DNA of 64,000 nucleotides from Punctularia strigosozonata HHB-11173 SS5. Taxonomy: Eukaryota; Basidiomycota; Agaricomycetes; Corticiales; Punctulariaceae. Numbering within the stretch: position 1 is the stretch's first letter; each line of letters opens with the position of its first letter. The notes below the pieces were generated by a model. It saw nothing but the letters and a program-made list of their open reading frames with translations. It ran no database searches and was not told where the DNA came from. The stretch lies in assembly GCF_000264995.1 (NCBI RefSeq), contig NW_006767436.1, positions 1,328,800 to 1,392,799 of the forward strand, given 5' to 3'. Positions 36,695 through 47,135 of the stretch are shown here, in pieces. The position numbers were made by a program, and so were the translations under genes.

Positions 36695-39215
36695 ATGTTA
36701 CGCTCCCGCCTTGCTCCGTTGACACTCGCTGTCCACGGGTTGGAGAAGCCATCCGCCCAAGAATTTGTCGAGCATCCAGATTTGTGTGTACTATACCTCT
36801 TCCCATAGCCCATGGCTGATCGCCCGTCTCCCAAGTCGGCAAATCTGCGCGTTCTTCCTGGGATGGGTCTTCTTTTGCAGCCTTCACTACATTGCCGTTT
36901 CGCCTTTTCTGCGTAGTGTCATCAGTCTCGTCACGCAACGACTAGCCAACAAGCACGCGAAATTCGACCCGGAAGCGCGTCCTACTTCCCTCACGGATGA
37001 GAAGGAGAAGAGCATCATCGCTTGGCGGCGGGACAGCGAGGCCAGCGAATATGTCGAACCAAATCTTCTCTCGCTCAAGAGAGATAATCATATCTTGACT
37101 TTCACCTTATCACTCTGTCTCGCCTTCGCAAGCGTGGCTCAATTTGCTTCTCTATTAGCTTTTAGCGGGAAGGGCGGCGCAAGTTGCGGTACGGCAATAC
37201 GTTGGCGGCGCACGCCTTTCTGCATGCTGAAACTTTCTATAGCCTTTGTAGTCGCCTGGGGTGGCGTGGCGAATCAGTTGGCTCGACTTGTCGGACTTTT
37301 AACAGTCATATTGGAGCTCAGACAGCTTGGAATTGCACGTTACGAGGATATATTGTGTTGGACGTGGATCTCCGTTGGGCTGGGTAAGCACATTCTCTTT
37401 TTTTGTCCTATCACAACGACCTTGACATGTCATCTTACAGTTTTTGTCTTCGTCACAAATGCAATCAGCACTGGTGCCGTTCAGTAAGCCCCATACGTGA
37501 TTTCGTCGTCAAATGCTCACGGCGCGCACAGGCAAGTTCCATTCCTCCCGCACACATTCTTATGCTATAGGAGGCAGTGAGTATTCTTTATGATGGTTAT
37601 GACTCATGTCCCTCATGACGATTGCAGTTTCTTGCCAACGTCCATTGTTTCCTCCCTCGTATACCTTTCTCTTGAGATATACATAACAATTCGTTCCTTT
37701 TTACATGTTTCCGAGCCCAAGGACCGGTCGTGGCAAGACCTTGCCGATACACAAGTGTTGCGGGGCTTGAGCTTGATGTTCCTAGAGCTTTTGACTATCG
37801 GCCCTAGTGCGGCACCCACCACACTTGTGGGTGATTTTGTCCCATTTTCCATTGGGGCCATCGCAGTGCTCGGTAAGCTGCTTCATGTAAGATCTAAAAT
37901 CTCTCGTTGACTATGTTTAGTTGCGTTCAATCATCACCATACCCGTGCGTCGGAGATCCCGGTCATCGTATCACAACCCCAGTCAAAGGGCGTCGGCCGA
38001 AACTCCCGCCCATCGACCTACTTGAAACCATCTCCATCGCATTCCGTTCACTCCATCAACTTGAAGATCGGTCAACCTTATTTTCCGCATCATCCGTTTG
38101 CGAACCCCGGCTTCAACGATGACCATGACGATGATCCTGCTCCCATGAGCCCCATGACTGCTCGCACTTCGCTGACCATCGACTCTGCAATGGAGAAAAG
38201 TGTCAAAAACGCCGTAATCGGCAAGGCGTCACGCATCTCCAAGATTCCCGATGTTCCAGCCAGGATGCACCACGCTCCCGGGCGTTCTACTCTGGAGTTG
38301 ATCACTGTGCCACAACCTACGAGGAAAAGTTCAGCAGCGGAATTGGGCGATGGGCCATGGAGACATACACAAAGCCTGTTCAGTGGTTCGAGACTTCCAC
38401 AGCAAGATGGACAAGGGACATCAAGCGCACGACCCACGCATCGGCGCGATCCATCAAGAAAGATCGTTCAAGATCAGGTCCAGTTGGCCGAACACTTGGA
38501 ACAACAGCTGGAAGAGCGTGTATCCAGTACCCCTACGGGTCCCGTTCCTCCACCAGCAAGGCCTAGGATTGAAACGCCGAGGGTAGAAACTACGTTCACG
38601 TCGCTATCCGAATCTCAACCCCTGAGCCCCCACTCAACGACTACTATGAACTCGGCTATTTATGGCTCGGATATTGTTCGTTTCACCTCAAAGGTCGACA
38701 AGACAAAGCGTCCATCCAGGTCTCTGCGACGACTTGTATCTCGATCGTCAATGACGCCGTCCTCGTCGGAGGGCTCCTCAACCACGGTGTCACCGACGAA
38801 CCGTCGACCGGTATCGTTGGTATCTACGGCAGCCTCTCACATCAAGGAGAGCCTACCGGCTGTAGTAGAGGGTGAACAGCAACCGCCTGCTGGGCGGAGC
38901 AGAGCGCCCACGTTCGGTGAAGCCGCGTTCAGACGTGCTGGATATGGTTCATCTTTGGCTGCGATTATGGGCAATGACTCTGGGCCTATGCCGCCAAGTA
39001 GACAATTGTTGCGCCCTCCAAGTCGGCTTATCCGTGGACCTCGCTTGCCTCCGCCTGTCGCAGGAGGCAGGGACAATCTATCGAGAACAGTCGCCTCGGA
39101 CTCCCGCTCGCCACTCACTCGGATACCGATACTAGCTTCATTTGAGCCAGAATCATCCGTAGTATCGCCGCCGCTCTCTGGCTCGACTTCGACACCCTCT
39201 ACGCAGCCAGTTTAG
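36695..39215 (+). CDS. Unnamed multi-pass membrane protein with long disordered tail
   Basis: Not recognised. The N-terminal half has about six or seven hydrophobic helices: ICAFFLGWVFFCSLHYIAV, LTFTLSLCLAFASVAQFASL, KLSIAFVVAWGGVANQLARL, TWISVGL-VFVFVTNAIST, TSIVSSLVYLSLEIYITI and FVPFSIGAIAVL-VAF. Introns sit at about 37383-37440, 37480-37530, 37570-37626 and 37873-37920. The C-terminal half (about 37970-39213) is hydrophilic, Ser/Pro/Arg-rich and contains a short coiled-coil-like stretch (VQDQVQLAEHLEQQLEERV). The start is inferred: the frame lacks an ATG before the first helix, so I propose ATG at 36695 (MLRSRLAPLTLAVHG) joined through an intron at 36739-36808. The layout suggests a plasma- or endo-membrane protein with a cytoplasmic regulatory tail. 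The function is not assigned. Confidence 0.65.
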
Positions 39216-39417
39216 CGCGGGCGATTCGGATGCGTCCTCGTCCACCGTGCGCCCATAAGATGATAGCGGAAATATAGGGTATTGTACTTACATTACGTAA
39301 CAACAGAGGCGATGATGTCTGGACAAGTCGAGTCTTGCACCGTGCACCGCACTGTTCTCCTTTCATTTCACTCAGCACTTGCCGCACACGCGAGCGGTTC
39401 GCCAGACGTCTACAACT

Positions 39418-40748
39418 ATGGCTTCGAGTGAACTATTGAAGCAGATTCAAGCAGGCAAGAGGTTGAAGAAGGCGGAGACCAATGATCGCAGCGCTCCGGT
39501 CATTGATACGCCCAAGGGCGGGGGATCAGTTGTTGGCGGGGGAGGTGGTGGTGGAATAGGAGGTATAGCTGCAACAATAGGTGGATCGATACCGGGAGGT
39601 GGTGGCGGACCTCCCCAGCTCGGGGGCCTTTTTGCTGGAGGAGTCCCGAAACTCAAACCAACCGCACCAAATGGTGAGACATGCAGCATCCCACCACCTG
39701 CCCAGGTTAACACAACAATAGCCAAACTACCGACTCTTGGAAAACCTCCGACCATACCTAAACGTGAACCGACTGGCGCTGCGGCTCCTCCACCACCGCC
39801 TGGTCGGCCTGCACCCCCCAAGCCTCATGCTGCTGCGCCCAGCATTCCTTCCCGAAGCGCCCCTGCGCCGCCTCCACCTCCGAGCCTGCCAGCGCGGTCG
39901 GCCCCTGCTCCCCCAAGTGTGCCTGCGCGGACGGTACCCGCACCTCCCAATGCTCCCAGTCTTCCGGCTCGGACTGCTCCTGCCCCACCCCCACCTTCCA
40001 GTGCACCCGCATTGCCTCGGAGGGCCCCTCCAGCCCCTACAGACGTACCAGATCGCAGTAGCTCTCCTGTTCCTCGATCTGCGTCACCTTCCACGCCGGC
40101 TAGGAGCGTCCCGCCGCCGCCGCCAAGATCGTCCCCTGCACCCGGTCGGCGCCCCCCAGCGGTTCCTGGACGTGCCGCTCCGCCGCCTCCAGCTCGTCCA
40201 GTGTCCTCTGCTTCATCTGCTCCATTGACGCCATCCCGAGCTGTTCCGCCTCCTCCTACACGCAAGGCCCCGAACGGTGCAGCGCCTCCGCCTCCGCCCC
40301 GCTCAAGGACGATCTCAGATATATCACCAGCACCAGCACCAGCCTCGCCAGCCCCGCCACCCCCTCCTGGCCCGTCGCCCGCAGCACGGCGTAGTCTAGC
40401 CCCACCTCCTCCACCGCCAACGGCGCCTGATAGGGCCAGAACATCCTCGCTCACTGCCGCAGCAAGTGCTCCCATCTTACCTCCAGGGCGCAGGGTCGCG
40501 TCCAGCTCGATTCCGGCGCCAAATGGAGCCGGTGCCAATGGCAACCCGACACGCAAAAGTCAGTACTGATTGTACCGTATCCTTGACCATACTGACGTCT
40601 TGCTTCAGTTCCATCACCCCCGCCCAATGCGGGCTCGCATACATTTCCCGTGTCTGACTTCCCACCACCTCGCCCATTCAAGCCAGCGACCAAGCAATAT
40701 CCTAGTGGGCGGCAACGCGGAAGTGACTTCAGCCTTGCGGATTTGTAG
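39418..40748 (+). CDS. VRP1: Verprolin / WIP-family actin regulator
   Basis: Verprolin binds actin monomers and the WASP homologue Las17 to drive Arp2/3 actin assembly at endocytic sites. The start MASSELLKQIQAGKRLKKAE gives a WH2 actin-binding motif with its LKKAETNDRSAP core right at the N-terminus. It is followed by a Gly-rich stretch (about 39520-39640) and then about 280 residues of proline-rich SH3-ligand repeats (APPPPPSLPARSAPAP types). A 50-nt intron (about 40559-40608) leads to the last exon, IPSPPPNAGSHTFPVSDFPP then RPFKPATKQYPSGRQRGSDF, like the WASP-binding end of verprolins. Stop at 40746-40748. An in-frame upstream codon at 39379 is not ATG-initiated with confidence. Most verprolins have a polyproline run before WH2; it is absent here unless an upstream exon exists. 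Confidence 0.9.
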
Positions 40749-40929
40749 ACGATTAGTTCTTAGAAGTGTAGTATACCCAGGAGCATGTCTGTCGGTGTTA
40801 ATCGGCCGAAGATGGCTGAATACCTCATAGAAGCGGTGACTCCCCTTCCGAGTGCAATGCACCTCCAATGCAACCGATGTTCATTCATCCATCTAGACTG
40901 GGATTGACCCTATAGACTCCCCTCTATAC

Positions 40930-42828
40930 ATGTTGTCGCGCTGTCCTTCATCTCATGCCGTCAACCAGCCAGCAATGTCATCACTGCTCGCGAGTGCATG
41001 CCCCTTGACAAGCAGCCGCCGTCGTTCAGCTAGTAATCAGCCCAGTTTCTTCTACCAGAACAAGCAGCTGGAATTGTATGCTCGGCGGGATGCGTACCCT
41101 CTGACTCTCAGACAACTGGTTTACTTTGGGCGGTCCTTAAACGAGAACAAGGTCCTCCAAGTTCGTGCCATATATGTTGCGCATCGGTTTGTCACACTAA
41201 ACTGACACCGCGCCCGCTTAGAGCGCCAATTATGTTCGGAAGGAGCTGCCTGTTCGGATTGCTCACCGGCTACGTGACATACAGGCCTTACCGTACGTGG
41301 TTGTAACGCAGGAAGGTGTCGGAAAGGTGTACGAGGTATCTACCAATCTCGCCGCTCAGGAACATCTTATCACTCACGCGAACCAGTTGTATTGGGCTGC
41401 ATTTGAAAAGTTGGTCTTAAATCAGTGCTTACGGTGCATTAGTCCAAAACCCATTCTTAGAATCCGGCGTTATCCTGAAGTCAGAAGTCTGTCTGAGAAT
41501 GATGCTTTCTGTACATTCCTGCAGGACCTCCTTGGCGAACAGTGAGTATGTCTCGTTGATTACGTATACATATTTAATGCATTCATAGCCGGGCCGTCAT
41601 CCCACTGCTTTCACTCGGCTTGTCTCTCTCCTCTCCGTATTTACCTCCGGAGCAGCTTGATTCATTCATGCGTCGCATGCTCGTCAGCCGTTTATCCAGG
41701 AGAGTGATTGTGGAACACCACATCGCTCTATCGGACACTTACGCAGGACGTGACGCTAGAGGTGCCGATGCCCACGTCGGAATCATTGACACGCGTCTAG
41801 ATGTAGGGAGGACCATACAAAAATGTTCTTCTTGGTTGAGAGAACGACATCCCGATGCGGAGCCAGATGAGGTTCCTGGCATTTCGACTGTCGCGTGGCC
41901 AGAAGTCGTTGTAGAGGGTCAGCTGGCAACCACTATCTCGTATATTCGAGAGCACTTGGAGTACGTGCTGATGTATTGTTTTATTGGCTTTTTTACGCTA
42001 ATTCAGCAGGATAGATATATCGTGTTTGAGATTCTGAAGAACGTAGGTTGATCCCTGCAGGATTCTCTTCGGTCTTATGCATCTGACCGCATGCAACAGT
42101 CCATGCGGGCGACACGTAGATTCCACGCAACTTCCAAGTCTGTGCCCCCAATATATGTCACAGTAGTCGGCAATTCAGATACAGTTGGCGTTCGCATATC
42201 TGATCAAGGTAATTGAGGATATTAGTATCACTTCCGTGTTATAGGCACTTTGATCTCCTTTCCTCGTAGGCGGAGGGCTAGTGACAAAGGCAATCAAATC
42301 ACCTTCGGATTTGTTTTCCTTCTCGCACGCTCGCAACGCGTCACGCTTGGAGGATGAACGACTCGTTGCTCTGAGGACGGCATCTTCGCATCCTCACGGA
42401 ATCAGAGCGACTGTCGACGAACAAGTGAAAAGGTGGAAAAATGGCTCCTCTCTGGGCGATGGCGATGTACCAGGTCGAGGGTCGAGTCGTGTCCTATCGC
42501 GAATCGGCATAGGGCTACCAATGAGTCACATCCATGCAACGTGCGCTAAGGACCCGTACACTACAAGCATTTCTTTTCATCTCCAAATCTTCCTTAGGTA
42601 TTTTGGTGGCAGCTTGGAATTGGTCTCCTTGGATGGTTGGGGTCAGTCGTTCGTTTTTTGTACAACATCATGGACATTGACATAGATGTCATAGGTACGG
42701 ATTGCTATGTCCGCTTACCGAGACTGGTGCGTGCGACTACGTAGCTCATATATGGGTTTCTAATCATAACTTTGTTCTGTGGCATGCACTACCAACAGGG
42801 TACCAACGTTGAGGGGATCGAAGTTTAG
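40930..42828 (+). CDS. Mitochondrial pyruvate / branched-chain ketoacid dehydrogenase kinase
   Basis: This is a GHKL-fold protein kinase that phosphorylates and switches off a mitochondrial 2-oxoacid dehydrogenase. The N-terminus (MLSRCPSSHAVNQPAMSSLL, then SSRRRSASNQPSF) looks like a matrix targeting signal. The body has FYQNKQLELYARRDAYPLTL, RQLVYFGRSLNENK, ANYVRKELPVRIAHRLRDIQ, VIVEHHIALSD, the N-box FEILKNSMRATRRFH, the G1 box DQGGG split by an intron, the G2 box IGIGLPMSHIHAT, then YFGGSLELVSL and DCYVRLPRL, stop at 42826-42828. The branch resembles fungal BCKDK-like kinases rather than classic PDK1, but substrate cannot be told from sequence. Odd point: between FEKL and RRYP (41411-41467) about 16 extra codons are in frame and no GT-AG intron removes them cleanly. 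Confidence 0.86.
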
Positions 42829-43243
42829 CGGGAGTTTTCTGGGCGGCGGAACATCAATTTTGATGCGGCGGTGAAGCGCGGTTGTTTCACTTTTCAAGAT
42901 GGATTTTTACACTGCATGTGACGGGCAGTAACAACCCGCCGGCGGACGCGCTTAATCTGCAACGCTGAGTTGCCTCTATGTGTGCACAGTATCTAGGTAT
43001 AGAACCATGCACGTTGTATTTCCGTCGCTCTGTTCCTGTCAATGCATGTCTTGGGGTCGCAAGGGCTGAGGAATCCGTTGACAAAGCTTCCGTCAACGGG
43101 TCAGCAGTGCCGCCGATGGAGGAACGCCGGGTCACAACCGATGTATCAGTCACACATGCTACGTGTCCTCCGTTGCCACCGTTCATATAAACCCTGGTTT
43201 ACGTGGAGGTTTTGCACGTCCCTTTCATCCTCTCCCTCTAGCC
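42829..43243 (+). promoter_or_regulatory. PDI1 promoter region with TATA-like box
   Basis: This 415-bp gap lies before the PDI start. CATATAAA (43185-43192) lies 52 bp before the ATG. TACGTGTCC at about 43160 contains the ACGTG core shared by Hac1/XBP1-type unfolded-protein-response elements; this is suggestive only. The homology to the inverted copy begins inside the TATA-like box at 43189, so the copy lacks this promoter. Confidence 0.45.
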
Positions 43244-44613
43244 ATGCGTCTTTCTACTCGTTTCTCGGGCATGCTCGCCCTCGCCCTAGCTGCGACAGCG
43301 GTCGCATCGGACGTCCTTGATTTGACACCGGCGAACTTCGAGTCGACGGTGAACAACGAGGACCTCGTGCTTGTTGAGTTCTTTGCCCCATGGTAAGCTT
43401 GTCATAGACTTTACCGCGGAAAGTTGCTGATATCTGGACATGTGTGCGTAGGTGCGGGCACTGCAAGGCGCTCGCTCCGCACTACGAGGAGGCCGCGACT
43501 GTACTGAAGTCGGAGAAAGGCATCCCCTTGGCGAAGGTTAACTGCGTTGACGAAGCCGACCTTTGCCAGGCTCACGGCGTGCAAGGCTACCCGTGAGCGC
43601 GTCCCTTATAACGAGCGGGAACGAGACTCTGATGACATGCTGCAGCACCCTCAAGGTCTTCCGTAACGGAACTCCTGCGGACTACACGGGCCCTAGGCAG
43701 GCTGACGGTATCATCAGTTACATGACTAAGTGAGTATTGTATTCTTCTTGCGGATCGTGGCTTATGTAGAGCACAGGCAAGCGCTTCCTGCCGTGTCCGA
43801 AGTCACCGCTGCCAATCATGACGACTTCAAGCAGGCGGACAAGATTGTGGCCGTGCTGTACGTTGCGACGCCCACAGACGCACCGCACGCGGAGTTCAGC
43901 GCTACCGCCGAGAAGCATCGGGACGATTACCTATTCGGTATCAGCAGCGACCCGGCCGCCATCGAAGCAGCGGGTGTGACTCCACCTGCGATCGTGCTGT
44001 ACCGCAAGTTCGATGAACCTAGCACTGTTTATCCTTATCCTGTCCCGTCGACGACGGTCTCCGACCTCGAGCAGTGGATTAAGGATCTCTCCATCCCTGT
44101 CATCGACCAAGTGGGCGCTGAAAACTACGCTGTTTACGCGCAGAGTGGAAAGCCGCTGGCTTACCTCTTCGTGGATCCTACCGATCCCAAGTTGCAGGAA
44201 CACATCGACCTCATACGTCCCATCGCCTTGGAGCACAAGGACAAGCTTAACTTCGTATGGATCGACGCTATTCGTTTCGGGGATCACGCCAAGGCGTTGA
44301 ATCTCGCTGAGCCCAAGTGGCCGAGCTTCGTCATTCAGGACCTGTCGCAGCAACTGAAATACCCCCACGATCAGTCTTCGGACATCACGCACGACAACAT
44401 CAAAAACCACGTTGCTCAGTTCGTCGCGGGCAAGCTCGAGCCTCAGCTCAAGAGTCAGCCGATACCCGAGACTCAAAACGAGCCAGTGTACGAGGTTGTC
44501 GGCAAGTCGTTCGACCAGGTTGTGCTTGACGACTCGAAGGACGTTTTCATTGAATTTTATGCGACTTGGTGAGTACTCCACTGCACTCCTCTAATATTCG
44601 CGATATTTACTGG
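43189..44613 (+). repeat. Left arm of a 1.43-kb inverted repeat (within PDI1)
   Basis: The sequence from TAAACCCTGG (43189) to ATATTTACTGG (44613) recurs in reverse complement at 45104-46529 with introns included. The two encoded stretches differ at about ten residues over the 270-residue b/b' segment plus one in-frame codon deletion. The spacer is 490 bp and contains the last PDI1 exons. Confidence 0.92.
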
Positions 44614-45013
44614 CCATCTTTTAGGTGCGGTCATTGCAAGCGGCTTAAGCCTACATGGGATTCTCTCGGCGAGCGCTTCGCCGAGGTCAAGGATCGCGTG
44701 ATCATGTAAGGAGTCTGCATAGTCAACTAAGAATTCTACTGATCCTTCCGCTTACAGTGCCAAGATGGAGGCTACGGAGAACGACTTGCCTCCTAGTGTG
44801 CCGTTCCGTGTGTCTGGCTTCCCGACGCTCAAGTTCAAGCCCGCTGGTAGCCGTGAATTCCTTGACTACGAAGGTGATCGTTCGCTCGAGAGCCTCATCG
44901 CCTTCGTCGAGGAGCATGCCAAAAACTCGCTCGCGCCGACGGCCCAGGAGCCTGTCAGCGGCGATGATGGAGCTTCGACTTCTCAGGAGCATGATCACCA
45001 CGACGAGCTCTGA
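43244..45013 (+). CDS. PDI1: Protein disulfide isomerase, intact copy
   Basis: PDI forms and reshuffles disulfide bonds in the endoplasmic reticulum. The signal peptide is [20 protein letters not shown]. The a domain has active site CGHC at 43453-43464, reached through an intron at 43393-43451. The b and b' domains follow ([52 protein letters not shown]). The a' domain has a second CGHC reached through an intron (about 44571-44624), then [20 protein letters not shown]. The C-terminal helix ends in an acidic stretch and the retention signal HDEL, stop at 45011-45013. Six introns are visible. All key residues are present, so this is the functional gene. Its first five-sixths are repeated in reverse at 45104-46529. 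Confidence 0.96.
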
Positions 45014-45103
45014 GTATTACATACACATCTACTGGATAGTCTCATGTTTTTGGGCATAATACTGTAATTATTATATCGAGTTCTGGCGACAAGTTAATCG
45101 GAC

Positions 45104-46529
45104 CCAGTAAATATCGCGAATATTGGAAGTGTGCAATGGAGTCCTCACGAAGTCGCATAAGATTCAATGAAACCGTCCTTCTAGTCGTCAAGCACAACCT
45201 GGTCGAACGACTTGCCGACAACCTCGTACACTGGCTCGTTTTGAGTCTCGGGTATCGGCTGACTTTTGAGCTGAGGCTCGAGCCTGCTCGCGACGAACTG
45301 GGCAACGTGGTTTTTGACGTTGTCGTACGTGATGTCCAAAGACTGATCGTGGGGGTATTTCAGTTGCTGCGACAGGTCCTGAATGACGAAGCTCGGCCAC
45401 TTGGGCTCAGCGAGATCCAATGCCTTGGCGTGATCCCCGAAACGAATAGCGTCGATCCACACGAAATTGAGCTGGTCCCTGTGCTCCAAAGCGATGGGAC
45501 GTATGAGGTCGATGTGTTCCTGCAACTTGGGATCGGTAGGATCCACGAAGAGGTAAGCCAGCGGCTTTCCACTCTGCGCGTAAACAGCGTAGTTTTCAGC
45601 GCCCACTTGGTCGATGACAGGGATGGAGAGATCCTTAATCCACTGCTCGAGGTCGGAGACCGTCGTCGACGTGACGGGATACGGATAAACAGTGCTAGGT
45701 TCATCGAACTTGTACAGCACGATCGCAGGTGGAGTCACACCCGCTGCTTCGATGGCGGCCGGGTCGCTGCTGATACCGAATAGGTAATCGTCCCGATGCT
45801 TCTCGGCGGTAGCGCTGAACTCCGCGTGCGGTGCGTCTGTGGGCGTCGCAACGTACAGCACGGCCACAATCTTGTCCGCCTGCTTGAAGTCGTCATGGTT
45901 GGCAGCGGTGACTTCGGACACGGCAGGAAGCGCTTGCCTGTGCTCTACATAAGCCACGACCCGCAAGAAGAATACAATACTCACTTAGTCATGTAACTGA
46001 TGATACCGTCAGCCTGCCTAGGGCCCGTGTAATCGGCCGGAGTTCCGTTACGGAAGACCTTGAGGGTGCTGCAGCATGTCATCAGAGTCTCGTTCCCGCT
46101 CGTTATAAGGAATGCGCTCACGGGTAACCCAGCGCGCCGTAAGCCTGGCAAAGGTCGGCTTCGTCAACGCAGTTGACCTTCGCCAAGGGGATGCCTTTCT
46201 CCGACTTCAGTACAGTCGCGGCCTCCTCGTAGTGCGGAGCGAGCGCCTTGCTGTGCCTGCACCTACGCACACACATTCCGATGTCAGCAACATTCCGCGC
46301 GAAAGTCCATGACAAGCTTACCATGGGGCAAAGAACTCAACAAGCACGAGGTCCTCGTTGTTCACCGTCGACTCAAAGTTTGCCGGAGTCAAATCAATGA
46401 CGTCCGATGCGACCGCTGTCGCAGCTAGGGCGAGGGCGAGCATGCCCGAGAAACGAGTAGAAAGACGCATGGCTGGAGGGAGGGGAGGATGAAAGGGAAG
46501 TGCAAAACCTCCACGTAAACCAGGGTTTA
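45104..46529 (-). repeat. Right arm of the PDI inverted repeat
   Basis: This is the reverse-complement partner of 43189-44613. It ends abruptly on one side within the intron that precedes the second catalytic domain, and on the other side inside the TATA-like box, where a transposon-like end (46530) abuts it. Introns are kept, so the copy arose at the DNA level and not through mRNA. Confidence 0.92.
45181..46470 (-). pseudogene. Truncated, catalytically altered inverted copy of PDI1
   Basis: It starts with the same signal peptide (ATG at 46468-46470) and the same exon order. The a-domain motif reads CRHS (46250-46261) instead of CGHC, losing the resolving cysteine. A Ser codon is changed to TAG at 45181-45183, just before the second thioredoxin domain. 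That domain and HDEL are anyway absent because the duplication ends at 45104. The b/b' domains are nearly intact ([19 protein letters not shown]; one Arg codon deleted after IVLY; several substitutions such as P to T and S to L). Exon-intron borders still look usable. Either it is a young pseudogene or it makes a roughly 360-residue secreted, non-catalytic chaperone-like fragment; I favour a pseudogene because its promoter is missing. Confidence 0.85.
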
Positions 46530-47036
46530 CTGGGTGCCGTTCCGTAAGATTTAGAGACGGGTGATCGTCTCTAGATTCATCATATCGAACTCCGCGAATT
46601 CTAGAGACATGATCTGGGTGGGTAGGTAGGTAGATTGCCGACGAGGTCCTTGTAGCGTAACAGCCGGTTGCTGCGCTGCACGTACGCCACTCGTGCAGTC
46701 GACAGCGTGCCAGGCAGCTCAACGGTTTTCGTGAGCTGATGAAGCCGACCACACCGTCTCACCACCGGCACCAAAAAGCCCTAAGTACATGTGTACATAC
46801 AGTGCTATGTAATGTATGCTAGGCAAGCCATCTTCAGCTCCCCGGTCGAAGCGGGGATTGCTGTGTTTCCGTAAGACCATGCTGAGGGGGCACCACAGGG
46901 ATCCACAGTTTCAGTGGGCGTAGAATGCCGACACACCGTTTCACCCCGCACGTTTCACATGTTACAGTGGGTGACTTCCCGTAAGGATCTGTAAGGCCGA
47001 ATAGAATAGATTTGGCTTACAAATCCACTAAGCGAG

Positions 47037-47058
47037 CGATGCCGAAAAATCGGCATCG
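47037..47058. repeat. Hairpin with AAAA loop inside the MITE
   Basis: CGATGCCGA, AAAA, TCGGCATCG forms a perfect 9-bp stem with a four-base loop. Confidence 0.85.
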
Positions 47059-47103
47059 ACGAGCCAAATTGTCGGTTTGCAAGTCGCTCGTACAGACCTT
47101 TTA

Positions 47104-47135
47104 TCTGGAAGGGGGGGTCGACCCCCCCTTCCAGA
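47104..47135. repeat. Perfect 32-bp palindrome centred on TCGA
   Basis: The left half is TCTGGAAGGGGGGGTC and the right half its exact reverse complement, including runs of seven G and seven C. It sits near the middle of the MITE. Confidence 0.9.

Noticed and set aside
39825-40556. 243-codon Gly-rich open frame on the minus strand
   Set aside because: It is the antisense of the Pro-rich verprolin exon; GC-rich proline codons read as Gly/Ala/Arg in reverse.
43931-44581. 216-codon minus-strand frame opposite PDI1
   Set aside because: Antisense shadow of a coding exon; the same shadow appears on the plus strand over the inverted copy at 45136-45783.
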